Below are positions 10,399-20,343 of a DNA stretch of 64,000 bases, one piece after another (the first letter of the stretch is position 1; the number at the start of each line of letters is the position of its first letter). The notes under the pieces were generated by a model. That model saw only the letters and a list, made by a program, of their open reading frames with translations, searched no databases and had not been told where the DNA came from. The translations under genes and the position numbers were made by a program. Source of the DNA: Physcomitrium patens (taxonomy: Eukaryota > Streptophyta > Bryopsida > Funariales > Funariaceae); the NCBI RefSeq assembly GCF_000002425.4, contig NC_037276.1, positions 1,308,538 through 1,372,537 on the forward strand. The letters are read 5' to 3'.

Positions 10399-10620
10399 AG
10401 AAGATTTTAAAGAAGTATTATTGTAAAGCAAGACTATGAAGGTATAAAAAGGTAGATACATTTATAAGATATAGATACATTTGATTTCAATTTTATTGGA
10501 AAAAAAAAAAAAAAAAAAGAGAGATTTTGGAAAAGTATCGTTATAAAGCAAGACTATGGAGGTATGAAAAGGAGGTACTTTTATAAGATGTAGGTACTTT
10601 TGATTCAAGTTTATTCACAT
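10152..10620 (+). repeat. four-unit minisatellite with internal poly-A tracts (C1)
   Basis: Four imperfect tandem units of about 97-128 bp start near 10152, 10274, 10402 and 10524. Each carries ATTTTGAAGAAGTATCATT, then AGACTATGGAGGTATAAAAAGG, then a block ending in GATTTCAATTTTATTG. The first three then run into 16-25 A residues. A single decayed unit is visible in D near 50850-50890, so the motif is an old part of the family that has multiplied in C1. It has no coding potential. Confidence 0.85.
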
Positions 10621-10965
10621 TCAAAAATATATATATATTATGTAAGTTATGAATATTAAAAGATAATGAGAGATTTTTGGTATTTATCAAGAAAATAGAT
10701 TAGAAGATTTTTGAAAGAAATTGAATATATTGGATTAAAAGATGATAATGGAAGTGAGTGAAGATATTCAAATAAAAGAAAATATAATTAATTATAGAAG
10801 ACTTTGTCAAGGATATAAATCTTTCAAGACAACAAGATGACTTTGATTTGAATAGCAAATATGAAGAAGAAGAATTGGATGAGGACATTGAAAATATTGT
10901 AAGAATCAAACAAAGTTGGATGATTTGGTGCATATCGGAGGATGCACAAGTTCAAGGAGGGTGGA
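10621..10965 (+). other. C1 3' untranslated region with polypurine tract
   Basis: AT-rich sequence with no gene. The last 12 bases before the 3' LTR, AAGGAGGGTGGA at 10954-10965, form the polypurine tract. The preceding GATGCACAAGTTCAA block is conserved just before the 3' LTR of D (51211-51226), confirming the boundary. Confidence 0.75.
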
Positions 10966-12587
10966 TGTCGTCATGTAACATGGATAACAAGTAAAAGGGT
11001 GAAAAAATATCATGTTTTGAGGATCTCACTTCAAAAATATTATAGCAAATTATCTTGGAAAAATAGATATTAGTCAAAGGGTAGAAAAATTAAAAGTGAT
11101 AATGCTACCTTTTTATAAATTATGCTTCTATTTACTTTGTAAGGCCATAAATAAGACAAAACAAGGTAGATTAGAAAAATAAAGGATATAGACATATGTA
11201 GGGAAGAATTAGGAGTTCAAATTAGTAAAAATTACCTCAAGAAGACGAAAGTTGATACCCGAAGAGGACCGGATATGAACCTGGGTCGAAATCAGACCCC
11301 AAGGCACAAAACCGCTCTCTGACGGCGACTCAAGGATTCTTTGGCAGATCGGAGAGTAAAATTTGATAGAAGATTGGATAGGGTTTCTATGGACATTGAT
11401 TTTGGGTGATTTGGAGTTGTTATGACTTTTTAAGAGCTTTGTAAAGTCAAGGTTTGTTTCAGATGTTTTGGATTTTATGAAATAAAATAGGGTTTATGTT
11501 TTGGGTGATTTCGAGAGTTTTATAGTAGATCTATGGATGAAATTTTGTGGATTTATGTTTATAGTTGTGTTCAATATGTGTTGTGAATTTGAGCTCGATC
11601 TAACGGTTGAATTAAAGGATATTGAGGTTTAGGTGGGTCAAGGTCTCAGAAAGTAGAATTTTAGGTCTAGTGAGGGTTTTAAAGATTTCTTGCAAACCAC
11701 CAGTTGGATTTGAGTAAAACTTATGTGAGAGGATATAAGACTTGTTTTCTTATGTGTATGATAATTTTGAAACCAATCAAACAATGCAAAGGAGAGATAT
11801 TGGCTCTGGAAGATTGGCATCAAGATTGGAGAAGGAGGCCGACCAATATCTAAGCACATTTTTGAGGTTATCGTCAATTTGGTAACTCCGATCTTTTTCA
11901 ATTTTTTTTTTCTTGTTTTTAACTTATTTTTTAAGAAGTGTGCAAATTTTGAGTTAAGATCAATAGTTTATTCATTAGTTATTGAGGTTTAAATCTATTA
12001 TAGGAATTACTAGGATTTGATTTAGGGTTTGGTTAGGGTTTGGTTAGGGTTTGGTTTAGGATTAGGATTTAGGATTTGGATTAGGGTTTGATTTAGGGTT
12101 AGGGTTTGGATTAGGATTAAGTTTAGGGTTAAGGTTTAGGGTTTAGGGTTAAGGTTTAGGGTTTAGGGTTAGGTATTAGGATTTGATTTAGGATTTGATT
12201 ATAATTTGGTTTAGGATTTGGTTGGGGTTTGGTTTAAGATTTGTTTAGGGTTTAGGATTTTATTAGGGTTTAAGATTTAATTAGTTTTGGCCTGAAGTTT
12301 GAATGAAGTTCAATAGGATTTTAACTAGAATTAAATTAAGATTGAATTGAGATGTATTTGAATAATATTTGTGTTCTTTCTAATGTTTCTTTAAAAATTC
12401 CTATTGTTTGTTTGAAATTTCTTTGAAGTTTTTTGAATTTGATTAAGCTTGCTTAGAAATATTATAGTCTAATAAGAAAATTATTATTATTCTATTAGAA
12501 TTAGAATTTTGTTATTGTAATTTCCATTCTTCCTTCCACAGCAACGTGCTTGGAGCATTCTCAAGGAAGACTTCACGTATTATGACA
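10966..12587 (+). repeat. 3' LTR of C1
   Basis: This LTR is 1622 bp and starts TGTCGTCATG and ends TATTATGACA. It is a near duplicate of 6277-7885 over the first kilobase and clearly diverged in the last 325 bp. It contains its own TTTAGGG-like array at about 12008-12275, with more perfect TTTAGGG units than the 5' copy. The next bases continue the RT gene of A2. Confidence 0.9.
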
Positions 12588-13560
12588 TTGTAGATCTATT
12601 TTTGTATAGACCTTAGCTTGATTCAACTGATTTAGAAGTCTAGATATCAAAAGTAGTAAGTACCTATTTTTGATAGTGATTTTATTGAGTCCTGGATAAT
12701 TAAAACACATTCGCAATGATCCATATTTTTTCTTCACAAATAAAATTGGAGCTCCTGTTGGAGATTTGGAATGGCATATGAAATTCTTGGCCAAATTCTC
12801 TTCAATATACTCCTTGAGTTCAGCCAATTCATTTTGAGATAAATTGTAGATTGGTCCAAATGGCAATTGTGCTCCTTCTTGAAGGTCAATTGAACAATCA
12901 TAGGAACAATATTCTGGAAGAGTATCTACATTCTTTTTCTCATATACATCTTGAAAAACTTGATATTGGCTTGGAATGCCACTTGAAGTCTTTTGACCAA
13001 TAGAAACAGGTGTGGCATAAATGACATAAGGTGATCCTTCTTTTGCAGCATGCAAGTAAGCACTTACACCTACAAATACTGATTTAATTATACTAGACTT
13101 ATGATTTTTTACTTGATAAACTGTACTCTTAGTTATACTTTCAGAAAAGTCAAGACTACGAGAAGTCCAATTTATTTTAGGATTATATTTTTTTAGCCAT
13201 GATAAACCTAAAATGACTAGATTAGAAGGAGATCTAATGATATTAAATATTATAAAGCTACTATGACCATTAGTTGCTATTTCTATAGGAAAGATTTCAT
13301 GAATAATATCTCCTAAAGACAACGGATGACCATCTATGACTTCTACATGAACAGATTTAATTTTCTTTATTAAAAATATGCTATATCTTTTAGCAAATTT
13401 TTCATCTAAGAAACATACTGAGGGCCCTGAATCTAGCAAGGTAGAGGCTTTGAGATGTTTAGGTCCTAGAATAACATTTATCGTAAAACATGGAGAGGAT
13501 TCTGAAGAGAAGATAGGACCTTCACTAGGCGTTATACAAGGTTTCAACCACACGGTCTCT
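12588..13560 (-). pseudogene. gypsy protease and N-terminal reverse transcriptase (A2)
   Basis: Read from 13553 downward, one long open stretch holds two domains. First is a retropepsin-like protease, with the active-site region STLLDSGPSVCFLDEKFA and a conserved end LVILGLSWLKKYNPKINW. Then comes the start of RT, with PTGAPILFVKKKYGSLRMC and NKITIKNRYLL, reaching VYTKIDL at the C1 border. Protease cuts the polyprotein and RT copies the RNA. The rest of RT lies at 5757-6276 beyond C1. It is a fossil fragment even though this stretch is open. Confidence 0.9.
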
Positions 13561-13633
13561 ATTGTACCTAGATAAATTTGTTTTCTGACATGCTATCTTC
13601 TTTGATTGTCGTACTCTTCATTTTATGGTTGTG

Positions 13634-14560
13634 TCACTTCTTTAGACAATGTTGAATATTGTGCTTAGATTCTCCATAATATAAGCACAATCTTTTTTGA
13701 TGACGACAAGTCTTTTCTTCCTCAGTAAGAGGTTTGAAACGTACTGCATCAATTTGTATATCCTCTACTTCTGAATGTATGTGTTGAAGAGGTGTTGGTG
13801 TTGCTATTGAATTATTGTAATGTTGAGGTCCACTTGTATGGTTCTCAGATTGAAATTCAAAAAGGCGATTGTTGTACTTTACAACAAAATCAATTGCTTG
13901 ACTCAATATTTGACGATCACGTAAATTGAGCATTAATTTTTTTACCTCATATTATAATCCATAGAAAAATTGGCTAATAAGTGCAGCATCATCTCACTTG
14001 ATATCAGTTATAAATTGTCAAAATTGTGAAGCATACAACGTTATTGATCGATTGCCTTGTCATAAAATATGGATCTTATCGGTTGCAACATGAATTGCAT
14101 CATGTTTTTCATACTTGGATTGAAACTCTGCTGAAAAAGCCTCTAGATTATCTAATATTAGATCTCGTTGTTCAAATAAAGATAAAAATCATGATAGTAC
14201 TGAACTTGAAAGAAGTATACCAATGAATCTAACTTGCGATCATGGAATTGGATAGCTTTGGGATTGAAGTTCAATCAAAAGTTTTACCTGACTGATAAAT
14301 CCTCTAAACTTTGATCTGGTGCCATTAAACTCTCCGGATAGGATACTTCTTGATTCTCTAATATTAGAAGGATGTTCCACTGTAAGAAAAGGGACATGAT
14401 TTGGTACAGATGTTGAAGCAACTCTAATCATTTATATATCTTTACTTCCTACTAATCTTGTTGCTCTTTGTGGTGGTTAATTGAATTGATGCATCGCAAG
14501 CATTAACTCTCTCAATTGTTCTTGCATTTGTACCATTGTACTCTTCATTTGAACAAGTTT
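13634..14560 (-). pseudogene. gypsy gag (A2)
   Basis: The open 99-residue stretch 13933-13634 carries DRQILSQAIDFVVKYNNRLF and ends in a degenerate zinc knuckle (CLYYGESKHNIQHC). Further upstream (13940-14560) are decayed gag segments, with an open piece at 14431-14240. Gag forms the virus-like particle and packages the RNA. The A5 fragment at 1849-2091 is the same region. It is broken in several places. Confidence 0.75.
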
Positions 14561-14882
14561 TGTCATGATAACACTTAAAAAAGAGAAGATATCTAATATC
14601 GCTCAAGACAAATAGAAGAGAGGACTTGAGAACAAAGAAAATATTAAAGACAATATCAATTTAGACGAGGATAATCTACAACTTCTAATATGCTTGTGTC
14701 TTATTAAGAAAAAGGGATAATCCACTCTTAATCAAAATTAGACAAAGCTGTGATATTGTAAGTGTATTCTTGTCAATCTATCAAAGACAAGAATATAATT
14801 AAGACAAATAAACAAGTGAGACTTCTCTCAAAGAAAGATGACAAATTAGAAATAACTTTATATGTATATTAAAAAACAAACT
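14561..14882 (-). other. A2 leader, primer-site region and 5' LTR remnant
   Basis: On the minus strand, the LTR remnant (14882 down to about 14779) is followed by a leader. In that leader a stretch complementary to 14744-14756 reads close to the initiator-Met primer core (ATATCACAGC here, ATATCAGAGC in A3). It lies about 22 bases inside the LTR edge as set by the target duplication of A3. The LTR is cut at about 14882 by the C2 fragment, leaving only about 100 bp. Confidence 0.65.
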
Positions 14883-15199
14883 GATATCATGGCAAGTCCA
14901 AATAATTCAATCATTTTCTTCTCAGAAATCCGATTTAATTCTATTTCACAAACATAACATCTTAAATACCTTAAAATATTCCTTCCATCAAATTGATCAA
15001 TTTTATTGACCACTACTTGCAATGCTTTGGTTTCCAAAGCTTCCTTTCGATCATTGCTTTGCTGTTGCTGCATCGATAATGAGAAGGCTTGAAACATACT
15101 CGCAATAGACGGATCCCTGTGCATACCTTGTCCTTTAGAAGAACCTCCACCAAAAACTCCTTCCAAAGATCCTTCAAAATTTTTATTTTTGTTCTCCAT
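14883..15199 (-). pseudogene. N-terminal gag of C2
   Basis: On the minus strand, starting at the Met at 15199, it reads MENKNKNFEGSLEGVFGGG, then MFQAFSLSMQQQQS and NKIDQFDGRNILRYLRCY. This matches C4 gag (FEAFALFMKQQQQE, MDKIDQFIRKDIIKYLRYY) and C1 gag. The open frame could extend upstream to 15253, but homology supports the later Met. It ends at the junction with the A2 LTR. Confidence 0.75.
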
Positions 15200-15270
15200 A
15201 AAAATAAAAATAAAATCAAACAAAATCCAATACCTTCTACCACAAGCTTTCACGTCGGGTTCATCACTTA

Positions 15271-16305
15271 TGTCGTATTACGTGCTTTCCTGCTCGAGAA
15301 CGCGTCGGGCGTCTAGCTATAGAAGGTAGTATAGAGATTCGCTAATATTCAAGTAGTCTATCGGTTTTTGACTGTTGGAATATAAACAATTGCAAGGATA
15401 TACCGTAAATCTATACGGATGTCCTTCGACTACTCGCCGAAATCCTTTTTGTCCCAGCCGGTAGGTCTCTAGACATTATAGAGAACCCAAACAACCCAAT
15501 CTGCTAATCTTCGATACCACTTTATACTCACGACCTTATATCCACTAACTGTCTTGTTAGATTAACCCAATAAATTCCATTCACTCTGCATACTCAATCC
15601 TATAGACATCCTTTTAATTCTTCAATCACAGAGGTAACTTCGATTTTACAAAACAATCAAGAGTAATCATACCCACTTCATTAAAATCCCGATTCACCAA
15701 TACAACACTGACTCAGCAACGATTGCCTCAGTCTTCCCAAAACCCTATGAAGAAAAAAAATCCCAATTCTCCGTCTTTTTTCCCTGCCCCGAAGCATGAA
15801 GCTCTCTCCCTAACCCTTCTCCCTTCTTCATTTCTTAACCTATCCTCCCCTTTAACCCTAATTCTCCCTTCTTTTAAACCCTAGCCTCTGAATTTCTTCA
15901 ATCTTCCATCTTGGATTCGGAATTGGCTCCACCGTCAGAGCTTTCTCCTCTGTTTTTATCTTTAAGAGATCTTTTTACCGAAAGGACATTCTCGGAACGG
16001 CACAAAGGATGGAACAACCTCAAATGGAATTGGAGCCTCGTAATCAGGACCACATTGAGTCGCTCGACCAATTTAAGTCTCATATTGGGTAAGAGGCCCG
16101 TAGTAAGACCTGGATGTTCCCGTAATTGGACCGCATTGGGTTGCCCGACCAAATCAAGTCTCATATTGGGTAAGACCTAGATTGGATGTCTTGAAATTAG
16201 ATCCAATTGGCTCTTCGAACCAAGCTCATCCGTCGTTGAATTGGTCCTTTCCTTTTCTGTTGACTTCCATTATTGGAATCGTACGGAGCATTTCAGTATG
16301 CCCCA
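15271..16305 (-). repeat. LTR of C2, relatively GC-rich
   Basis: On the plus strand it opens TGTCGTATTACG at 15271, the complement of the GACA-type LTR end. A block with CCGTCAGAGC near 15931 parallels CGCCGTCAGAGAGC on the reverse strand of the C1 LTR. CT-rich sequence at 15770-15900 holds AACCCTAA and AAACCCTAG units, the counterpart of the TTTAGGG array. No gene is supported here: the overlapping opposite-strand frames near 15900-16180 look incidental. The U3 edge is uncertain and lies before the MITE. Confidence 0.6.
16047..16235. repeat. tandem repeat of about 81 and 71 bp units in C2 U3
   Basis: Unit 1 starts GGACCACATTGAGTCGCTCG at 16047, unit 2 starts GGACCGCATTGGGTTGCCCG at 16128, and a partial third starts AGATCCAATTGG at 16199. 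Units 1 and 2 share AAGTCTCATATTGGGTAAGA. The position corresponds to the U3 part of the LTR, where tandem enhancer-like repeats are common in retroelements. Confidence 0.8.
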
Positions 16306-16308
16306 GCT

Positions 16309-16522
16309 GACTGTAACGGGGTGACTAAATCTGCTCCTGAATATTGGCACTGAAATCGGTCGTTGCTCCCAATATTCGAGGTAACTGAATATTAATAAAA
16401 GTCCCCTTTCTTTATATTTTTACGATATACTCGTGTTACAACACGATAATGGATGTTAAAAATAGAGGCCAATTCTAGTGCCAATATTCAAAGGCCAGTT
16501 AATGTCACCCCATTGTAAGTTA
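16309..16522. mobile_element. MITE-like DNA transposon with about 50 bp terminal inverted repeats
   Basis: The left arm (about 16311-16360) contains GGGGTGAC then TGAATATTGGCACT. The reverse complement of the right arm (about 16467-16521) contains GGGGTGAC then TGAATATTGGCACT. Most differences between arms are transitions. The whole is about 214 bp with no coding capacity, typical of a MITE. A second small inverted repeat (GAATATTGG near 16338, CCAATATTC near 16369) lies inside the left arm. I could not fix the target duplication, so the superfamily is open. Confidence 0.65.
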
Positions 16523-16533
16523 TACCACTGAAC

Positions 16534-17400
16534 ATGATAATAGCTTATGCTCTATTTTTTCCATATCAAAAAGAAGCTTTAGCTATGGTAGAAATACTAA
16601 TAATACCAACCCTAAAAGATTCCAATGAAACCTTGTTATTAAACCTGACAAAGAAAATGGAAGAAATGGCCGTCAATATGACGAAGGATAAGGAAAAGAA
16701 ATCAAAGCCTATCAATACTAGGACCAATGTATGGTGTAGTAATTGTAAGGGCCATGGTCATTTGGTAACAGAATGCCCTTCACCCTCACAAATGATAGAT
16801 CAATGTACATTTTGTAGAGAAAAGCACTTAACAGTTTATTATTGGAATTGACAAAGGCAACAATAATTCAATAATCAGACCATGATCCTACCAACTCAGT
16901 GGGTTGTCAATCAAGTTCAAATGGAAAATATATTTGGATGGAATAAAAATCGATCTAATCGACAAAATTGAGCATTTAATAACTTTTTAAGTTCCAATTT
17001 TAATCAAACATGTGCATTGAACCTCCAAAACTATGGTAAGGAGCAGCAGAGGTATTAACAATATGCTCTATCGATGCCATCAAACTAAGTTCCTTCCATA
17101 CCAATCAGACAATCAAGATCATTTTCTAATCCTACATAGAACAAGCCTAGTAGGTATATACCAGTGGAGACACCCAATATGCCTGATGGAGATGCAAGAA
17201 GACCACTTTGTTATTTCCATTATAGATAGATTGGTCATTATGCCAGTAAATGTCCCAATCCCATAGCCAATGACGATTATGTACCAGTTTGTCGAAATTA
17301 CAAGCAGCCGAGGCATATGTATCAGCAATGTAATGCTCTATTCAATTTCAATAATCAAAATCTATAGATCCAAGGCCAAAAAAAATTGAGGTGATAAATC
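16534..17400 (+). pseudogene. gag with CCHC knuckles (B1)
   Basis: The open stretch 16534-16851 reads LTKKMEEMAVNMTKDKEKKS, then a clear zinc knuckle CSNCKGHGHLVTEC (C-x2-C-x4-H-x4-C) and a second, degenerate one (CTFCREKHLTVYYW). The remaining stretch to 17400 corresponds to 43280-43850 of B2, where further knuckles are seen. Gag packages the element RNA through these knuckles. It is broken in several places. Confidence 0.8.
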
Positions 17401-18890
17401 AAGGTCCTTAAGATTCTTTAGTAAATCAGATGGAATGTGTCCAAGCCATTCTTACTAGGAGTCAACAAAAGAAGAAAAGACTAATTCAATATTTGAGTGA
17501 TCGCAATGCAAAGAGCTAATTTAATCCAATTATGGGACCATCCAATCCAGGTCCTGTTAAAGGCTTCTTATCCAGTATGAGACTTGACTTGGTTGCGCAA
17601 TCCCATGAGGTCCCGATTACAGAGGCTTTGATTCCATTCCAAGCAAATTCGTTCTCTATGCAGTTTCAAGAAACATCCTATCCAGTAAAAGATCTTTTCG
17701 GGGGCGGAAATTCCAAGAAAACTTCGATTGCTGTTTTAATTCTGAGTCTAGGGCGAAAGAATATCTTACCTCATGGAGTTAAACTCAAATCAATGAAAAG
17801 AAAGAGGTCCTTGGAATTATCCTAAATATAAAATCCTATGATATTTTGAACGATCTCGACATTATTCAGCTTTTTATTTCTATGAAGCAACTTCTAGCGG
17901 TCACATCAAAGTACCATTTTATATTGAATTCATCATTAACACGGCATAGGCAATGTAATAAGGAAGTTTAAAAAGTCAGTTTGTACTCTAATCCAGGTGC
18001 ATCAACCATCGATGTTTTGATTGATAGTATTATGATCTTGAGTGTTCAAGTGGATGGTGGATCTAGCTTCAATTTAATGAATGCTGATACAATGGATGCT
18101 TTAGATTTGGAATACTTACTACCCACGACATTGATATTATGGATGGTAGATTTTTAGCTAGATTAAATCAATGGATATTTTACTGAGTGTTCAAACTATA
18201 ATTACCAAAATTGCATATGAAATCGACTATATTATCTTTTGATTACAACATTTGACTTTATCATATCCAATTTTATTAGGACGATCTTTGCTTTATCAAG
18301 TGAAGGCTAAGAATAATTGGGATCGGGATACTTTGATAATTGGCAAGGGTAGAGACAAAGTGGTGTTACAAATGTATCCAATACAGTATCATGGTGAATC
18401 TCAATTGCTACTATTTGAATTGATGTCAAATAATGAACTTAGCTCTGATGATGATATAATAGCATTGATTATGGAGGTGCCCGTAAAGGCATCACAACAT
18501 CTTGGAGTGGTGTGCCAATGTGGAGGTTTGGAAGAGTACTTGATATATCCGATGGATTCAAAAAACTCTGATTATGTTAATATTGATTAGATGACCAAGT
18601 ATGATGTGCACCATGTTAGTGCCTTGGAGATAGGATTCAATCCTTCGTACATGTTAGACTTATCTACTGATTTTAAATCAGTATAGGGGTTGAAACATAA
18701 CATTGTAGTTGCATCTTTATGTCAAACTATTAACTTTGCGACCATAGTAGAATCTTAGACAATTAAGATCTACGAAGGTATTAAGGAGCAGGAATTGATC
18801 CATTAGAATTTTTTTTTTTTGCATCATAAATCCACTTTTGCTTGAACTTATGATGATTTAAAAGGTATCCCCACTAAAGTTTGTAAGCAT
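17401..18890 (+). pseudogene. gag-pro region with aspartic protease (B1)
   Basis: 17532-17825 matches 44068-44385 of B2. Near 18052-18110 the protease active-site region reads VDGGSSFNLMNADTMDALDL, with DGGS in place of the usual D-[ST]-G. 18252-18590 (LSYPILLGRSLLYQVKAKNN) corresponds to the end of the protease fold and the linker before RT. The order agrees with B2. It is decayed with several breaks. Confidence 0.75.
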
Positions 18891-18899
18891 CATATCATT

Positions 18900-19475
18900 T
18901 TAGAGGAGAATGCTAAATAGGTATGGCAGAAGCAACATCGCCTTAATCATCAATATTTCCTCATAGTGAAGGAGGAATTGGACAAGCTTCTTGTGGTTGG
19001 TTTTATTTATTTAGTACCAAATAGTGAGTGGGTTTTTCCAATCGTGATGGTGCCAAAAAAGAATGGAAAAATCCAAATTTATCAGGATTTCCAAAAACTT
19101 AATGCGGCGAACAAGAAAGATTACTTCACATTATCTTTTACGGATAGTATATTAGATGTCGTAGTAGATTATGAATGTTATTTGTTCTTAGATGGATTTT
19201 TTGGATATAATCAAGTTCAAATTGCAATGGAAGACTAACTCAAGATGACCTATACTATGGATTGAGGCACATTTGCTTATCACGTGATACCTTCTGGGTT
19301 ATATAATGTCCTACCTACGTTTCAGTGAGTGATGACTTAGGCCTTCTAAGACTATTTTTGGATATTTATAGAGATCTTTTTAGATGACTTTTGTGCATTC
19401 AGTACAAAACAAGATCATCTTTATTTTCTAGGTAAATATTTAGTTCAGTACACTAAGTTTGAGATATTGTTGAAC
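18900..19475 (+). pseudogene. N-terminal reverse transcriptase (B1)
   Basis: The open stretch 18966-19238 shows typical RT blocks: EELDKLLVVGFIYLV, FPIVMVPKKNGKIQIYQDF and LFLDGFFGYNQVQIAMED. The palm continues to the left edge of E1, reaching the region before the SLNLEKCQFG block of B2. RT resumes at 24741. It is broken in several places. Confidence 0.85.
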
Positions 19476-19476
19476 T

Positions 19477-19779
19477 TATTAAAGAAAAGAAGTCTAAAAG
19501 CTATAAACACTTAGCATCAACAAGGATTTTAGTCTAAGAGAAGTGTGGAGAAAGATGATTCTTACTTCCAACACTCTTTACTTATAGGTGGTGGTTTGCT
19601 CACCAACAAGGCAACTTCCATCCTTTTGATATTACATCCATTTCTACCCCATCCAACTAAATCCTTGATGCCACCATAATAACTTACTTTAATTCTTTGC
19701 TACCTTTTTACTATTAACATCATACCATGCTTAATCTCTATGTGGTTGTAACTAAGCAAGTACTTGTTGATCTTCAACA
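19477..19779 (-). repeat. 3' LTR of E1 with polypurine tract
   Basis: 303 bp, matching 24433-24735. On the coding strand the internal side ends in a purine-rich stretch, AAAGTGGGAG, complementary to 19780-19789, the polypurine tract. The LTR starts TGTTGAAGATC and ends in TTAATA. Confidence 0.92.
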
Positions 19780-19797
19780 CTCCCACTTTGATAATAT

Positions 19798-20340
19798 TCA
19801 AAAGGCTTTTAATCCTAATCTCTGAATCAAGTCATGATGTCTATCCTTCACTAATGCCTTTGTAAACACGTTAGCAAGCATGTCATTTGTAGCACAATAC
19901 TTTATACCTATTATTCCATCTTCAATTTTCTCTCGTATGAAATGATGTTGAACATCTGTGTGCTTGGTCCTTGAGTGGTGTTTTGGATTCTTGACAAATA
20001 CAAGACATCCTTGATCGTCACACATAATTAGAGTTGCTTCTAATTACATTAGACTAATGTCTTCTAAGAGTTGTCTTATCCAACACGCCTCCATTGCATA
20101 ATGACTTGTTGCCATGTACTCTACTTCTATTGTTGATCTTGCAATGGTAGGTTATCTCTTGTAATTCCATGAAATGGCTCCCACTCCAATGAAGAACACA
20201 TATCCTGTTGTAGATCTTCTATCATTTACATCTCCAGTCCAATCTGCATCACAATAACCTTGCAAGTCAATGTTCTTACCACCAAGGTACAATTTGAAGT
20301 CTTTTGTACCTTTTAAGTACCTCAAAATCTTCTTCACCAT
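19798..20340 (-). pseudogene. copia RNase H (E1)
   Basis: 20340-20152 shows MVKKILRYLKGTKDFKLYLG and GYCDADWTGDVNDRRSTTGY, the first acidic region of copia RNase H. 20025-19798 shows NPKHHSRTKHTDVQHHFIRE and NDMLANVFTKAL, the conserved C-terminal end just before the 3' LTR. RNase H removes template RNA during cDNA synthesis. It is broken. Confidence 0.9.
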
Positions 20341-20343
20341 TTC

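Larger units (their letters stand above)
6277..12587 (+). mobile_element. C1: recent, probably non-autonomous LTR retrotransposon
   Basis: Two direct LTRs (6277-7885 and 10966-12587) flank a 3.1 kb body. The LTRs begin TGTC and end GACA. The likely target duplication is 4 bp, CTGT to the left and TTGT to the right, one base different. The host is the RT gene of A2. The body has a primer-site region, a gypsy-type gag, and two further open frames of unknown role, then a poly-A minisatellite and a polypurine tract before the 3' LTR. No protease, RT, RNase H or integrase is visible, so it probably depends on a related element such as C4. The first kilobase of the LTRs is nearly identical, pointing to a recent event. 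It looks nearly whole for a non-autonomous element. Confidence 0.85.
3936..14882 (-). mobile_element. A2: family A chromovirus, split by element C1
   Basis: This is a minus-strand gypsy element. From its 5' end (high coordinates) it has an LTR remnant (14779-14882), leader, gag, protease, RT, RNase H, integrase, and a 3' LTR remnant (3936-4321). Element C1 (6277-12587) sits inside RT, and the two halves of RT flank it directly. Both LTRs are cut short: the 5' one by the C2 fragment and the 3' one by the H1 repeat, so no target duplication can be tested. Coding parts carry many breaks. It is older than C1. Confidence 0.85.
14883..16305 (-). mobile_element. C2: family C fragment (LTR plus start of gag)
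   Basis: A minus-strand fragment with the LTR at high coordinates (15271 to about 16305), then the primer-site region, then the start of gag down to 14883, where it meets the A2 LTR. The LTR end, with CACGTAATACGACA on the coding strand, and the gag N-terminus match C1 and C4. It is less AT-rich than its surroundings, so it is either younger or from another subfamily. The remaining body and second LTR are absent. Confidence 0.7.

Noticed and set aside
10230-10400. SINE or processed transcript tail because of poly-A runs
   Set aside because: The A runs are internal parts of a tandem unit inside C1, without a promoter box or target duplication.
15770-15910. CT-rich stretch with AACCCTAA units that resembles a plant gene 5' leader
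   Set aside because: It lies inside an LTR whose ends match the C family, and no coding exon follows on the plus strand.
15898-16180. Overlapping opposite-strand frames of 88 and 89 residues
   Set aside because: They run through a GC-richer LTR with tandem repeats, lack any domain, and overlap each other; they are best read as chance frames.
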